A DNA stretch of 45,794 nt from Pseudomonadota bacterium (GTDB lineage Bacteria; Desulfobacterota; Binatia; UBA12015), in the NCBI GenBank assembly GCA_005777805.1, contig SXLG01000123.1:1-45794 (forward strand), given 5' to 3'. This document shows, piece by piece, positions 8,578-18,477 of this stretch; position 1 is the stretch's first letter, and each line of letters begins with the position of its first letter. The translations under genes were made by a program, and so were the position numbers. The notes under the pieces are model-generated. The model saw only the letters and a list, made by a program, of their open reading frames with translations, was not told the DNA's origin and made no database searches.

Positions 8578-10323
8578 ATGGAAAAGGAGTTCAACTCGGG
8601 GAGGCCTATGGATTCCAGGCATCCGCTGGCTCTCGTTTCGGCCACGGCACGACCCCGTGACCGTGCTCATCCCCGGGCCCTGCGCGCGCTCCTGGTCGCC
8701 GCCCTGGTGCTCGGGAGCGTGCCGCCGGGGCGCGCAGACGAGGTCGCGCAGGAACAGGACTTCGCCCTGATCGGGCTTCACGAAATGCGGGTCGGCACGC
8801 ACGCTCAGCTGCGGACCGGCAGCGTGGCGCTGTGTGGACCGGCCGCCCTGCCGGCCACTGTCGGAACCGGAGCCCGTCTCGGCGATGGCACCCTGCTGGC
8901 CGCCCCAAGCGTGCTGGTGATGGTCGGCGCGAGCGTGTTCGACGTGCAGACCGGCAGCCTGCAACTCATGCCCGGTGCCACCGTGCGCGGGACCGCCGAC
9001 TCGACAGCAGCTCCGACGATGTCGTTCTGTCAGCCCGAGGCACCTCTCGATGTCGAGCTGGGCAGTGCAGCCGTGGTCGTGCCGCGCGATCTATCGCTGA
9101 CGCTGGCGCCGGGCGCCTACTCCAGAATCGTCGTGCAGGAGCGAGCCTCGCTCGTGCTCGAGGGCGGTCGCTATGACGTCCGCGACGTCACCCTCCTCAA
9201 CGGCGCGGCCCTGCGTGCGGCGGGGCCGATCGACCTGCGCGTCGCCAATAAACTCAAGACCGGCGTACAGAGCTTTATTGGACCGCTCCCGGGAAGCGGA
9301 ATCGGTGCCGACCAGATCGCGATCAACGTCATCGGAACACGCTTCTATGCCGGCCCGAAGACACGTCTGATCGGCCGCATCCGAGCACCTGCGGCAAAGG
9401 TCACCCTCGGCGACGTCGCGACCCTCGAAGGCCAGATCCTTGGCGATCGGGTGCGGGTCCTGAACCGCTGCAGCGCCTCGCGTTGCGGCAACGGCGTGAT
9501 CAATCCCGGCGAGGAATGCGACGGCGCCGCCGACGAAACCTGTTCGGGACGATGCCTGGTATCGTGCCGTTGCGCGGATGACGTACCGACGCCGACCCCC
9601 GGCCCTTCGCCCACACCGGGGCCCTCGGGAACTCCGGTGGAGCCGCCGACCCCAACGCCAACGCCAGCCCCGACTCCCACGCCGGCGCCGACGCCACGGA
9701 TTCCGACCTGCGGCGACGACGTGCTCGATCCACCGGGAGAAGAGTGTGACGACGGCAATCTCGCCAATGACGACGGCTGCTCGTCCACCTGCAGGCTCGA
9801 AGCTGGCGACTTCTGCAGCTTTACCCAGGGGGGTTGGGGCGCGACGTGTGCGGGCTCGAATCCGGGCTGCCGGCGTGACACGGGCTTCGTGACCGCGTTT
9901 CCAGACGGGCTCCGCCTTGGCGACGCGGGCGGCCCCGACGGCCCGAACTCGGGCTGGACAGCGCTCTTCACCTCGGCTGCGGCCATCGACGCCTTCCTCC
10001 CAGCGGGCGGCAGACCCGCCGTCCTCGGCGTCGACCTCGTCGATCCTCTGACCACGGCCGCGGGCAACCTGGCCGGGCAGCTCGTCGCGGCTCATCTCAA
10101 CCTCGCCATCGCCGGGCTGCCGGCCGATCTTGAGTTCGTGGCGTGCGTCGACGAGTCGCTCGAAGGACTCACGGTGGGGGAGATCGTCGATCTCGCCGAT
10201 CTGGTCGTCGCGGGCCTGGTCGTACCCGGCGGCCCATCGCCGAGCACTCTCGTCACCGCACTGACCGCTCTCAATGAAAATTTTGACAACTGCAATACCA
10301 ATCGGGGTTGTCTCGGACGCTAG
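8578..10323 (+). CDS. Secreted protein with DUF4215-type Cys-rich motifs and Pro/Thr linker
   Basis: Signal-like N-terminus; CGNGVINPGEECDGAADETCSGRC; PTPTPGPSPTPGPSGT linker; CGDDVLDPPGEECDDGNLANDDGCSSTCR. Confidence 0.8.
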   Translation: MEKEFNSGRPMDSRHPLALVSATARPRDRAHPRALRALLVAALVLGSVPPGRADEVAQEQDFALIGLHEMRVGTHAQLRTGSVALCGPAALPATVGTGARLGDGTLLAAPSVLVMVGASVFDVQTGSLQLMPGATVRGTADSTAAPTMSFCQPEAPLDVELGSAAVVVPRDLSLTLAPGAYSRIVVQERASLVLEGGRYDVRDVTLLNGAALRAAGPIDLRVANKLKTGVQSFIGPLPGSGIGADQIAINVIGTRFYAGPKTRLIGRIRAPAAKVTLGDVATLEGQILGDRVRVLNRCSASRCGNGVINPGEECDGAADETCSGRCLVSCRCADDVPTPTPGPSPTPGPSGTPVEPPTPTPTPAPTPTPAPTPRIPTCGDDVLDPPGEECDDGNLANDDGCSSTCRLEAGDFCSFTQGGWGATCAGSNPGCRRDTGFVTAFPDGLRLGDAGGPDGPNSGWTALFTSAAAIDAFLPAGGRPAVLGVDLVDPLTTAAGNLAGQLVAAHLNLAIAGLPADLEFVACVDESLEGLTVGEIVDLADLVVAGLVVPGGPSPSTLVTALTALNENFDNCNTNRGCLGR

Positions 10324-10329
10324 CCCTAC

Positions 10330-10445
10330 CCGGACACGGATCGCGCGGGCGAGATCCATCGCGATGATCTCGGAGCGCTAGTCCAGCCCGGACTGGGACC
10401 GGACGGGCGAGGTCAAGCGATGGTCTCGGGGCGCCCGCTCGGCCC
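10330..10445. repeat. Two adjacent imperfect 58-bp direct repeats
   Basis: CCGGACACGGATCGCGCGGGCGAGATCCATCGCGATGATCTCGGAGCGC (10330) versus CCGGACTGGGACCGGACGGGCGAGGTCAAGCGATGGTCTCGGGGCGC (10388). Confidence 0.75.
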
Positions 10446-10580
10446 CTCGAACGGACCGTGGCCGAGCGGCGCGGCCGCCGACACGACCCGCCAACCGCAC
10501 CCAGCCTTCCCATCGCCGATTGTCTCGCCACATGTCGAAGGCGCCTTGCGGGCGCCCGGTGCGAGGGCTTTCCTTGGCGC

Positions 10581-11975
10581 GTGTCGGCGGTGGAAGCGGG
10601 CCTCTGGATACTCGGGGCGGCCACGGTCTCCGGGGTTCCGCTCCGAGCCTGGATCGTTCGCGGCCGGCCCTACGCGCTCTTCACCCTGATCCTGCTGCTT
10701 CTCTCCGTGCCTGCGGCATTGGTGGTGCACGGGCGTCTCCGCGGTGCCCTCCCGCCGGCCGCCGTACCCTGGCTCGACGCAACCTTCGTCTGGGGCCTGG
10801 TCGCAACGACGGCGCATCTCCTCGCACTGGCCGAACCGCGGCTGCGGCACGCACCCTTCCGACTTGGCATCAGCGTGCCGGCGATGGTGTTCCTCTCGAC
10901 CGGGGCTCTCTCGCTGGTCTGGCTTGCGCTGCTGGCACCACTCGGGGCCATCGTTGCTCTCAGAGCGGGCGGCCTCGCCGGCCTGCCCGGCTGGCTCTAC
11001 GCCGTGCCGCCCGTCGTCGCCCTGGCCTCGGTCGCCACCTCGTCCCGCCCGCGCCGCGAGACCGTCCGCTTCTCTCTGATCGATCCGGACGACCACGCGC
11101 CAAAGGCCACGATCTCTCCGTTGGCCACAGTCAATAGTCAACACATAAATGAACCGGGGGGCCCGGATGCCCGCGCCGAGGACTTCGAACTCCGACGACT
11201 CGCGGTGACGCGGCGGCGCTCGTACGCCCCCCGGCCCCGGCGCGAGGACGCGCGCGCCGCGGGGCGGCGGATTCTTCACGTCGTGCAGATCACCGACCCG
11301 CACCTCGGGCCCTGGCAGCCGGTGCACAAGCTGGCGCGGGAGATCGAACGACTCTGCGCTGGCGAGCCCGACCTCGTGCTGGTGACGGGCGACCTCCTGA
11401 CGATGGAAAGTGGCGGCACCCCCGGCGCACTCGCCGAAGCGGTGGCCCCGCTGCGCCGGCTCACGGGTAGAACCTTTGCTGTCCTCGGCAACCACGATCA
11501 CGAGGCGCTGGACGAAGTTCGCGCCGGCCTGCATGCAGCCGGCGTGCGACTGCTCGTGGACGAGGAGGTAAGGGTCGAGACGCGACTCGGACCGATCCGC
11601 ATCCTTGGCGCCGACTGGCGCGGACGTAAACGGGCCGAGCATCTCCAGAATTTATTTGCGTCATGGCCACGCCGTGACGCTCTGCCGCGCCTGCTCCTGC
11701 TGCACGACCCCAGCGCCTTCCGACTCGTGCCTCCGGGTGCGGCAGACCTGACCTTCTCCGGCCACACCCATGGCGGCCAGCTCGGCCTCGTCTCGCTCGG
11801 TCTCGACTGGACCGTGCTCAGCCGAACACGCTGGCCCGACCACGGACTTTTCGCGAGTGGTCCGAACCGCCTCTACGTTCACCGCGGCACCGGCCACTAC
11901 GGCTTTCCGCTGCGCATCGGCGTGCCGGGCGAGGCCTCGCGGCTCGAGATCGAGCTGCCACCCCGCACGGAGTGA
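10581..11975 (+). CDS. Membrane-anchored metallophosphoesterase (calcineurin-like)
   Basis: ITDPHLG, VTGDLLT, LGNHDH and GHTHGGQ motifs after several hydrophobic N-terminal segments. The ORF begins at 10458; GTG at 10581 is a likely start. Confidence 0.85.
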   Translation: MSAVEAGLWILGAATVSGVPLRAWIVRGRPYALFTLILLLLSVPAALVVHGRLRGALPPAAVPWLDATFVWGLVATTAHLLALAEPRLRHAPFRLGISVPAMVFLSTGALSLVWLALLAPLGAIVALRAGGLAGLPGWLYAVPPVVALASVATSSRPRRETVRFSLIDPDDHAPKATISPLATVNSQHINEPGGPDARAEDFELRRLAVTRRRSYAPRPRREDARAAGRRILHVVQITDPHLGPWQPVHKLAREIERLCAGEPDLVLVTGDLLTMESGGTPGALAEAVAPLRRLTGRTFAVLGNHDHEALDEVRAGLHAAGVRLLVDEEVRVETRLGPIRILGADWRGRKRAEHLQNLFASWPRRDALPRLLLLHDPSAFRLVPPGAADLTFSGHTHGGQLGLVSLGLDWTVLSRTRWPDHGLFASGPNRLYVHRGTGHYGFPLRIGVPGEASRLEIELPPRTE

Positions 11976-12259
11976 GCCGGGGACGGCGTCCCGCGCGGAT
12001 CTGACGAGACGACAACGGCACTCGGCCGCACCGATCCAGGCGAGGCTGCACTCGCGCCTGACCGGAGGTCTGCCCGGGCCACCGGAGCGCCGCGCCCGGG
12101 CGCGATCGCGACGCCTACAGCGCGGGCCGAAACAGATTGGCGAAGCCGCGCGCGCTGGCGGCGAGATCGCGACGCCTGCCCGAACGACAAGCCGCTGCCT
12201 CGTCAGTGGTGCGACTGGAAATCGCGCACCGACGGCGAGGCCCGAGACTGCGCCGGGCG

Positions 12260-12296
12260 CTTGTGCTCGGCCCGGCGTAGCCGCGCCGAGCACGAG
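12260..12296. other. Long hairpin in the intergenic gap
   Basis: CTTGTGCTCGGC-(C)-CGGC-GTA-GCCG-(C)-GCCGAGCACGAG: 12-bp outer stem with one G.U pair and 4-bp inner stem. Confidence 0.6.
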
Positions 12297-12561
12297 TCCT
12301 TCGGGCTCGCGGTTCCCGGCCGCGACAGCCCGCGGAACACACTCGCGACAGCGGCCACTTCGGCCTTGTGGTCCCCGCCGTGGTTTCTGCGGCAGAGCGC
12401 GCGGTTTTCTCGACGAGCCATGCGGCCCGTGCCGCTGCGGTCCCCGGCGTGGGTACTGGCGCAGAGCGCGCGAGAGCCCGGATCCCAGTGCCGCACCCGG
12501 CAGGCCAGAACGCCGCGAACTGCATTGCGGGTCCGGAGGGGTGCCGTTACCGTTCCGCGCC

Positions 12562-13377
12562 ATGGCCACGATGATCACCGACGAGTGCATCAATTGCGGC
12601 GCCTGCGAGCCCGAATGCCCGAACACGGCGATCTATCAGGGCGGCGTCGAATACGAAGCGCTCGACGGCACCAAGCACCCCCCACTCTCGAACGACTTCT
12701 TCTACATCGTGCCCGAGAAGTGCACGGAGTGCGTCGGCTTCTTCGATCAGGAGGCATGTGCGGCGGTCTGCCCGGTTGATTGCTGCGTGCCGGATCCGGG
12801 CCGAGTCGAGAGCGAGGAACTGCTGGCGGTGCGGGCGAAGGAGATTCACCCGGACAAGGACTTCTCGGGCGAGCTGCCCTCGCGCTTCCGCAAACCGGCG
12901 GCCGGCGACGGCGCCGTGGCCGCATCGGTCGCTGCGGCGAACGCTTCTGCGGACCCGGCTCGCGTCGGAGCGGCCGTCTACGCGACTGCGGTTGTCTCAC
13001 CCGAGGACGCGCTCGCCGCAAAGTTCCCGCTCGAGGAAGACTGGGAAGTCCCGCTGACCTGCTTCCGCTGCAGCGGTCGCTTCGCCGTGCCGCTGCTCTA
13101 TCTCAAGCCGGGCACGGTCCTGCACTGCCCGCACTGCGGTGGCTCGTACGTCCCCGACACTCGCCTCTACCAGAGCGTCCAGCGCAAAGTATCGGCTTTC
13201 TTCGAGACCTGGGGCCGGAGCTTCGACGAGCTGCGAACTCGCCGGCGGCGCGAACTCGAGCGCTTCGAGAACCAGCTCGTCGACGCCTTCGAACAAGCGC
13301 GCACCGAAGTCGAGAAGCTCACCGCCACCCCCGAGCTGCCGGGCGCTCCGGCGCGCCAGCGTGGCCTGTTTGGCTGA
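12562..13377 (+). CDS. 2x[4Fe-4S] ferredoxin domain with C-terminal zinc ribbon and helical tail
   Basis: DECINCGACEPECP, CTECVGFFDQEACAAVCPVDCC, then CFRCSG...LHCPHCGG and a charged helical C-terminus. Confidence 0.85.
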   Translation: MATMITDECINCGACEPECPNTAIYQGGVEYEALDGTKHPPLSNDFFYIVPEKCTECVGFFDQEACAAVCPVDCCVPDPGRVESEELLAVRAKEIHPDKDFSGELPSRFRKPAAGDGAVAASVAAANASADPARVGAAVYATAVVSPEDALAAKFPLEEDWEVPLTCFRCSGRFAVPLLYLKPGTVLHCPHCGGSYVPDTRLYQSVQRKVSAFFETWGRSFDELRTRRRRELERFENQLVDAFEQARTEVEKLTATPELPGAPARQRGLFG

Positions 13378-13485
13378 CGATCGTCAGGAACATCGCGCGG
13401 CCTCGACAATGGGTTGAGTGCCGGCGCTTCAAGCAAAAATCCAACACGCCGGGCCAGATCCGGCCCACAAGAGGAGAACCCACGC

Positions 13486-14562
13486 ATGAAGGCAGCAATT
13501 CTGAGGGCGGTCGGCGAGCCTCTCGAAATCCGCGACGACGTCAAGGTCTGCGACCTCGGCCCCGGCGACGTCCACGTCAAGCTGGTATCGAGTGGCGTCT
13601 GCCACTCGGACCTCTCGGCCCAGAACGGCACCATCCCCTCGGGCACGCCCTGCGTACTCGGCCACGAGGGCGCGGGTGTGGTGCTCGAATGCGGCGACCA
13701 GGTGCGGCGCGTCAAGACCGGCGACCACGTGATCATCTCGTTCACGCCCGCCTGCGGCGTGTGCCTGCCCTGCATGCGCGGCCAGTCCAACCTGTGCAAC
13801 TTCCTGATGCAGATGATGATGACCCCGCACTTCGAGATCGGCGGCCAGAAGGTCGTCGGCTTCACCGGGTGCGGCACTTTCGCGGAAGAGCTGGTCATCT
13901 CCGAGCACGCCCTGGTGAAGGTCGCCGACGACATTCCGCTCAACGTGGTGTCACTGATCGGCTGCGGCGTCACCACCGGGGTCGGTGCCGCGATCAACAC
14001 CGCGGGCATCAAGCCCGGTTCGTCGGTCGCCGTGATCGGCGCAGGCGGCGTCGGCATCGCCGCCATCCAGGGCGCACGCATCGCTGGCGCTGCCGAAATC
14101 GTCGCGATCGACCTCGTCGAGTCAAAGCTCGAGATGGCGAAAAAGTTCGGCGCCACGCACGCCGTCAAGCCTAGTGATATCGAAGGCGTGAAGAATGAGG
14201 TCACGCGCGGCGAGGGCTTCGACTACGTGCTCGAGTGCATCGGCCACCCCTCGACCATCCGCCAGTGCTTCGACCTGGCCCGCCGCGGCGGCACCGCGGT
14301 CGTGGTCGGCGTCGGCCGCATGGACCAGACCATCCAGTTCAGCGCCTTCGAGCTCTTCTTCAGCGAGAAGAACTTCAAGGGCTCGATGTACGGCTCGGCC
14401 AACGTGCGGGTCGACTTCGACCGCCTGCTGCGCCTGTGGAAAGCCGGCAAGCTCGATCTGGAAGGGATGATCAGCCGCCGCATCCGCGTGGACGATGTCA
14501 ACGACGCCTTCCGCGCGATGCAGGCCGGCGAGGTCATCCGCTCGGTGATCGACTACAACTGA
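13486..14562 (+). CDS. Zinc-dependent alcohol dehydrogenase (MDR superfamily)
   Basis: GHEGAGVV, structural Zn ligands ACGVCLPCMRGQSNLCN, Rossmann GAGGVG; ATG at 13486. Confidence 0.9.
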   Translation: MKAAILRAVGEPLEIRDDVKVCDLGPGDVHVKLVSSGVCHSDLSAQNGTIPSGTPCVLGHEGAGVVLECGDQVRRVKTGDHVIISFTPACGVCLPCMRGQSNLCNFLMQMMMTPHFEIGGQKVVGFTGCGTFAEELVISEHALVKVADDIPLNVVSLIGCGVTTGVGAAINTAGIKPGSSVAVIGAGGVGIAAIQGARIAGAAEIVAIDLVESKLEMAKKFGATHAVKPSDIEGVKNEVTRGEGFDYVLECIGHPSTIRQCFDLARRGGTAVVVGVGRMDQTIQFSAFELFFSEKNFKGSMYGSANVRVDFDRLLRLWKAGKLDLEGMISRRIRVDDVNDAFRAMQAGEVIRSVIDYN

Positions 14563-14569
14563 GGCACAC

Positions 14570-14601
14570 GGGCGAGCGGGCTGGCCGGCGCCCGCTCGCC
14601 C
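14570..14601 (+). terminator. Terminator-like hairpin after the alcohol dehydrogenase
   Basis: Perfect 11-bp stem GGGCGAGCGGG / CCCGCTCGCCC with a 10-nt loop. Confidence 0.6.
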
Positions 14602-14945
14602 CGCAATCCGACCGCGATCGATTGCCGTCGTTGCCGCCGGCAGGGCCTCATCGGCCCCCCCCGAAGCCCGCGACGGCCTCTGAACTGCCGGCCAGGTCGC
14701 TGGCGCGTATCGACCGTGGCTCACCCCGAGCCCCAAGGCACCGGAGGACGGTGTGGTCTCGCGACCCACCTCGCGGCAGCGAAGGTCAGTTCCTAGTTGT
14801 GCGACTGGGCAAATCCCTCCCGCGCAAAGCCGCCGCACCTGCTCGCAGAGTGCCTGCCGACCCAACAGATGCCATTGACAGCACCCGTCCTGTGGGGACA
14901 GGTTCTATCAGTTCGTCCGAGAACCCCGATCTCCTGAGAAGCACA

Positions 14946-17912
14946 ATGCCAGAACGCACTTGTCTACCCCGCGGGCCGCTCGTCACGATCCTCTGCCGGG
15001 CCACTCTGGCCATGGGCCTGGTGCTGGCCGCGAGCACTCCGCCCGCCGGTGCCGAGACGCTGACCGGCGAGAGTGTCCGCCTTGACTACCACGCCGACCC
15101 CTTACGCGGCTTGGTCTTGACGGCGCTCGGTGACACCGACTCAGCAACGGCGTTCTCGCTCAGCGAGCGCGACATCTGGGAGATCGAGTTGGTCGATCCG
15201 ACCGCTCCCGCGCCGCTGGCGTCCGGCGTCATCACAATCACGCCCTCGACGAGCACCTCCACCTTCTCCCTCACTCCCCGCGCGGGCGGCTTCGGCGCAA
15301 CCTGGGCGGGCGTCAGGTCGCCGCTCCTGCCCTCGGGGGATACGCTTGATGTCCACGTCGACGCGACAGTCCCGCCCGGCGACGCCGTGGTCGAACTCCG
15401 CATCCACGTGGTGGCCACAACCCCGAGCTTGGCGCTCTACGGCGTGCGCTTCCCGCTCGTCCACGTCAAGCAGCGGGGCGCACCAGCCGACCAGCGTCTG
15501 GCCTGGCCCTACGCCGGCGGGTGGCTGTTGCACGACCCGGTCCACGGCAACCCTCTCGTCATCGACCCCGCGACCTACGGCCTGGCCAAGGACGTCATCC
15601 ACCCCGGTTACAAGGTCAGCATGCAGTTCATGTCGTACTACGACGCCAGCGAGACCGACGGCCCCAACCTCTACTTCGGCACGCGCGACACCACCGGGCA
15701 CGTCAAGGAGTTCCTGGTCTCGCCGACCATCGCACCCCAGGTCGAGGGTCTCCTCCTCGGTACCCGCCAGATCCCCGAGAACAACCTCAGGCCCGCGGGC
15801 GAATACACCGCGCCATGGCCCTTCGTGCTCGGAGTGATCCGTGGCGACTGGTACGACGCCGCCCACCTCTACCGCACCTGGGCCCTCGAGCAGAGTTGGA
15901 CGGCCGGGGGGCCGATGCGCACCAACCCCGACTTCTCGCCGCTCGTGCGCGACGCCCCGATGTTCGCCTTCACGGAGGCGCCCAGCTCGGGCGATTTTGC
16001 CTGGTGGGAACGCGACGTCGCGGACCAGGAGACCTACTTCGGCGTCACGGGAATCGCCACGCACGTCCAGCGCTGGCACAACAACCAGTTCGACGACGAC
16101 TGGGGGGACTGGTTCCCGGCCGACCCGAGCTATGTGGCCGCCGGTCCCACGCTGGCTGCCGCGGGAAACCCGCATGCGCCCTATGTGATTCTCAATTATT
16201 ATTCGAGTGACGCACACGATTACGCGAACTCGGAGGTACCGGGCTTCGCAGGACATGCCGTCAGCGAATTCGCCGCACTGGGCGAAGATGGTACCCGATT
16301 GACGATCGCCGAGCCGCAGGGCAGCGAGTCCGCGTCATTGCTCTGCCACGCGACCGGCTTCATGTCCGCCTATGCCACGACCCTCGCCGAACGGCTCCAC
16401 GCCGAGGTCGGCGCCCAGGGCCTTTACCTCGACATCTTCAGCGGAGAACCCGCGCCGCTCTGCTATGACCTCGCGCACGGTCACCCGACCGGCGGGGGCG
16501 ACGCCTACAATCTCGCGCGTCTCGATCTCGTGCGGTCACTGAAGACCACGCTGCGCGCCTCGGCCCCCGGGTTCTTCCTCTACAGCGAGAACCTGAACGA
16601 GATGTTCCTGGGATTGACCGAACTCCTCTACGCCCACCACAGCTTCGACGCCTACTACGATGGGGCGACCCCTCGCAAGCAGATCATTCCTCTCTTCACC
16701 ACGGTCTACAACGATCATCTCGCGATCGGAATGGTGGCTCCGATCCAGATTCCGTTCGTCAACTACTTGACCCCGAATCGCCTCGACCCCATCCTGCGGA
16801 TCCGTCGGCGCGAATACCAGGCGCAGCTTCATCTGGGCCACGAACCCCGAGCCGGCTCGGGTCTGAGCACGGTGAGCCTCGCCCAGAACCTCGCGACGCT
16901 GCCGCAGGTTGCAGCGGCCTACGAATCGATTCGCGACAGCGTCACGCTGCTCGAGGTTCCAACGGTACGTGGGCATGTCCGCTTCGGCGAACGCCTGCGC
17001 GATCCCACGACCGACGCGGTGCAGGTCCTGCCGGTGTTCTCACCCATGCCCGACGTCTTCCTCCCGCTGAGCCTGACCCAGCCGGTGGTCTACACCTCGG
17101 CCTGGCGCGCCCCGCGTCATGGCGGCGCCGGACTCCTCCTGATCAACTGGACATTGACGGGGGAGCCGCTTTGTACAGCTACGCCTCTCTGTGAGATCTT
17201 CACGCCCGAACTCCTCGGCGGTGACCAGAACGTCGAGTGGACCCTCGATCCGGCCCGCTACGACCTGACCGCGGGCCGCTACCGTCTGACCGAGATCGCC
17301 CCCACCGGCACGGTCGCCTCGGAGCTGATCGACATCGGGACGACGCCGCTGACGCGCACGCAGGCTGTCCCGGCGGGATCGGCGAGATTCGTCCAGCTCG
17401 CGCCTGCGTATTGCGCCGAGGCCGCGCCGGGATCGTGCAGTCCGGGCGGCACCGGAAACCGCGAATGTGCGCTGGAGTTGCGGACTCACCCAGTCGCCCC
17501 GCTCTCCCGCGGGCTACCCGGCACCAAACTCTCGTGCCGCGACGGCGACAGCACCTGCGATGGCGACGGCACGGAAAACGGCACCTGCACCATCGGGCTG
17601 GCGATCTGCCTCAACAACGCCGACCCTCGCCTGCCCGCCTGCACGCCTGCGCCGGTGGCCACGCTCGAGTTGCTGGCACCGAGCGTGGCGACCACAACGA
17701 CCAGTCCCGTGCTTGCTCCCTTGCGGGCGATCCTGAGTGACGCCGTGGACGTGCTCATGACCGCCCCCGGCGCAGCCGACAACTGCACCGAGATGCTGCC
17801 GCTCCCCGTGCCGGCGGGGCGGAGGGTAGCCGTCGCACTGCGCGTCAAGCTTACCACTCGGCAGCCCGACGCCGATACGATCCGGCTCGGCTGCACGCAG
17901 GCCGCCGGTTGA
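14946..17912 (+). CDS. Secreted DUF6259-like (glycoside-hydrolase-fold) protein with C-terminal Cys-containing module
   Basis: Signal-like N-terminus; RGDWYDAAHLYRTWALEQSW, GLYLDIFSGEPAPLCYD, LYSENLNEMFLGL; C-terminal CRDGDSTCDGDGTENGTCTIGLAICLNNADPRLPACTP. Confidence 0.7.
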   Translation: MPERTCLPRGPLVTILCRATLAMGLVLAASTPPAGAETLTGESVRLDYHADPLRGLVLTALGDTDSATAFSLSERDIWEIELVDPTAPAPLASGVITITPSTSTSTFSLTPRAGGFGATWAGVRSPLLPSGDTLDVHVDATVPPGDAVVELRIHVVATTPSLALYGVRFPLVHVKQRGAPADQRLAWPYAGGWLLHDPVHGNPLVIDPATYGLAKDVIHPGYKVSMQFMSYYDASETDGPNLYFGTRDTTGHVKEFLVSPTIAPQVEGLLLGTRQIPENNLRPAGEYTAPWPFVLGVIRGDWYDAAHLYRTWALEQSWTAGGPMRTNPDFSPLVRDAPMFAFTEAPSSGDFAWWERDVADQETYFGVTGIATHVQRWHNNQFDDDWGDWFPADPSYVAAGPTLAAAGNPHAPYVILNYYSSDAHDYANSEVPGFAGHAVSEFAALGEDGTRLTIAEPQGSESASLLCHATGFMSAYATTLAERLHAEVGAQGLYLDIFSGEPAPLCYDLAHGHPTGGGDAYNLARLDLVRSLKTTLRASAPGFFLYSENLNEMFLGLTELLYAHHSFDAYYDGATPRKQIIPLFTTVYNDHLAIGMVAPIQIPFVNYLTPNRLDPILRIRRREYQAQLHLGHEPRAGSGLSTVSLAQNLATLPQVAAAYESIRDSVTLLEVPTVRGHVRFGERLRDPTTDAVQVLPVFSPMPDVFLPLSLTQPVVYTSAWRAPRHGGAGLLLINWTLTGEPLCTATPLCEIFTPELLGGDQNVEWTLDPARYDLTAGRYRLTEIAPTGTVASELIDIGTTPLTRTQAVPAGSARFVQLAPAYCAEAAPGSCSPGGTGNRECALELRTHPVAPLSRGLPGTKLSCRDGDSTCDGDGTENGTCTIGLAICLNNADPRLPACTPAPVATLELLAPSVATTTTSPVLAPLRAILSDAVDVLMTAPGAADNCTEMLPLPVPAGRRVAVALRVKLTTRQPDADTIRLGCTQAAG

Positions 17913-18074
17913 GCGAGTGTGAGTTTGGACGATTTCCGGTTCGGGCGGGGACGATGGGCCTCTCGACACCACCGGCCCTCCTCCGCCGCGATTCCATCAC
18001 GGGTTCTGAGCCGGCGCGCCCCGAGCCATGCCATCACGCCGTCCTCGCTACTGTTGTTTCAGGTGCGCTCGGGC

Positions 18075-18459
18075 TCAGCGCACCGTCGCGCCGGGTGCCG
18101 TGGCGCGGCCGGGAGCGACCAGCGTCAGGCCCGACGCATCGCTGGCGGCGAGCAGCATACCCTGACTCTCGACGCCACGGAGCTTGACCGGCTGGAGATT
18201 CGCGACCACCACGACCTGCCGGCCGGGCAGATCGCCGAGTTCGACGTGGGCGCGAATGCCGGCCACGATCTGGCGCGGCGCGGCCTCGCCGAGATCGACC
18301 TCGAGGACCACGAGCCGGTCGGCGTTGGGATGCGGCTCGGCGCGGCGGATCGTCCCGACGCGCAACTGCACGCGCGCGAAGTCATCGATCGTGATCATGC
18401 CTTCGTCGGCCCTGCGAGGTTCCCCGTCGCCCCCACCCGTCACTGTCGCCTCCGCCATC
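18075..18459 (-). CDS. tRNA-binding (EMAP II / MetG C-terminal-like) domain protein
   Basis: MITIDDFARVQLRVGTIRRAEPHPNADRLVVLEVDLGE...RQIVAGIRAH...VVVVANLQPVKLRGVESQGMLLAAS. Confidence 0.85.
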
Positions 18460-18477
18460 GTCACGTCTCCCGCAGCG

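Noticed and set aside
11770-12561. Upstream portion of the 535-aa ORF leading into the ferredoxin
   Set aside because: Low-complexity Arg/Ala/Pro translation overlapping the end of the metallophosphoesterase; the ferredoxin starts convincingly at 12562.
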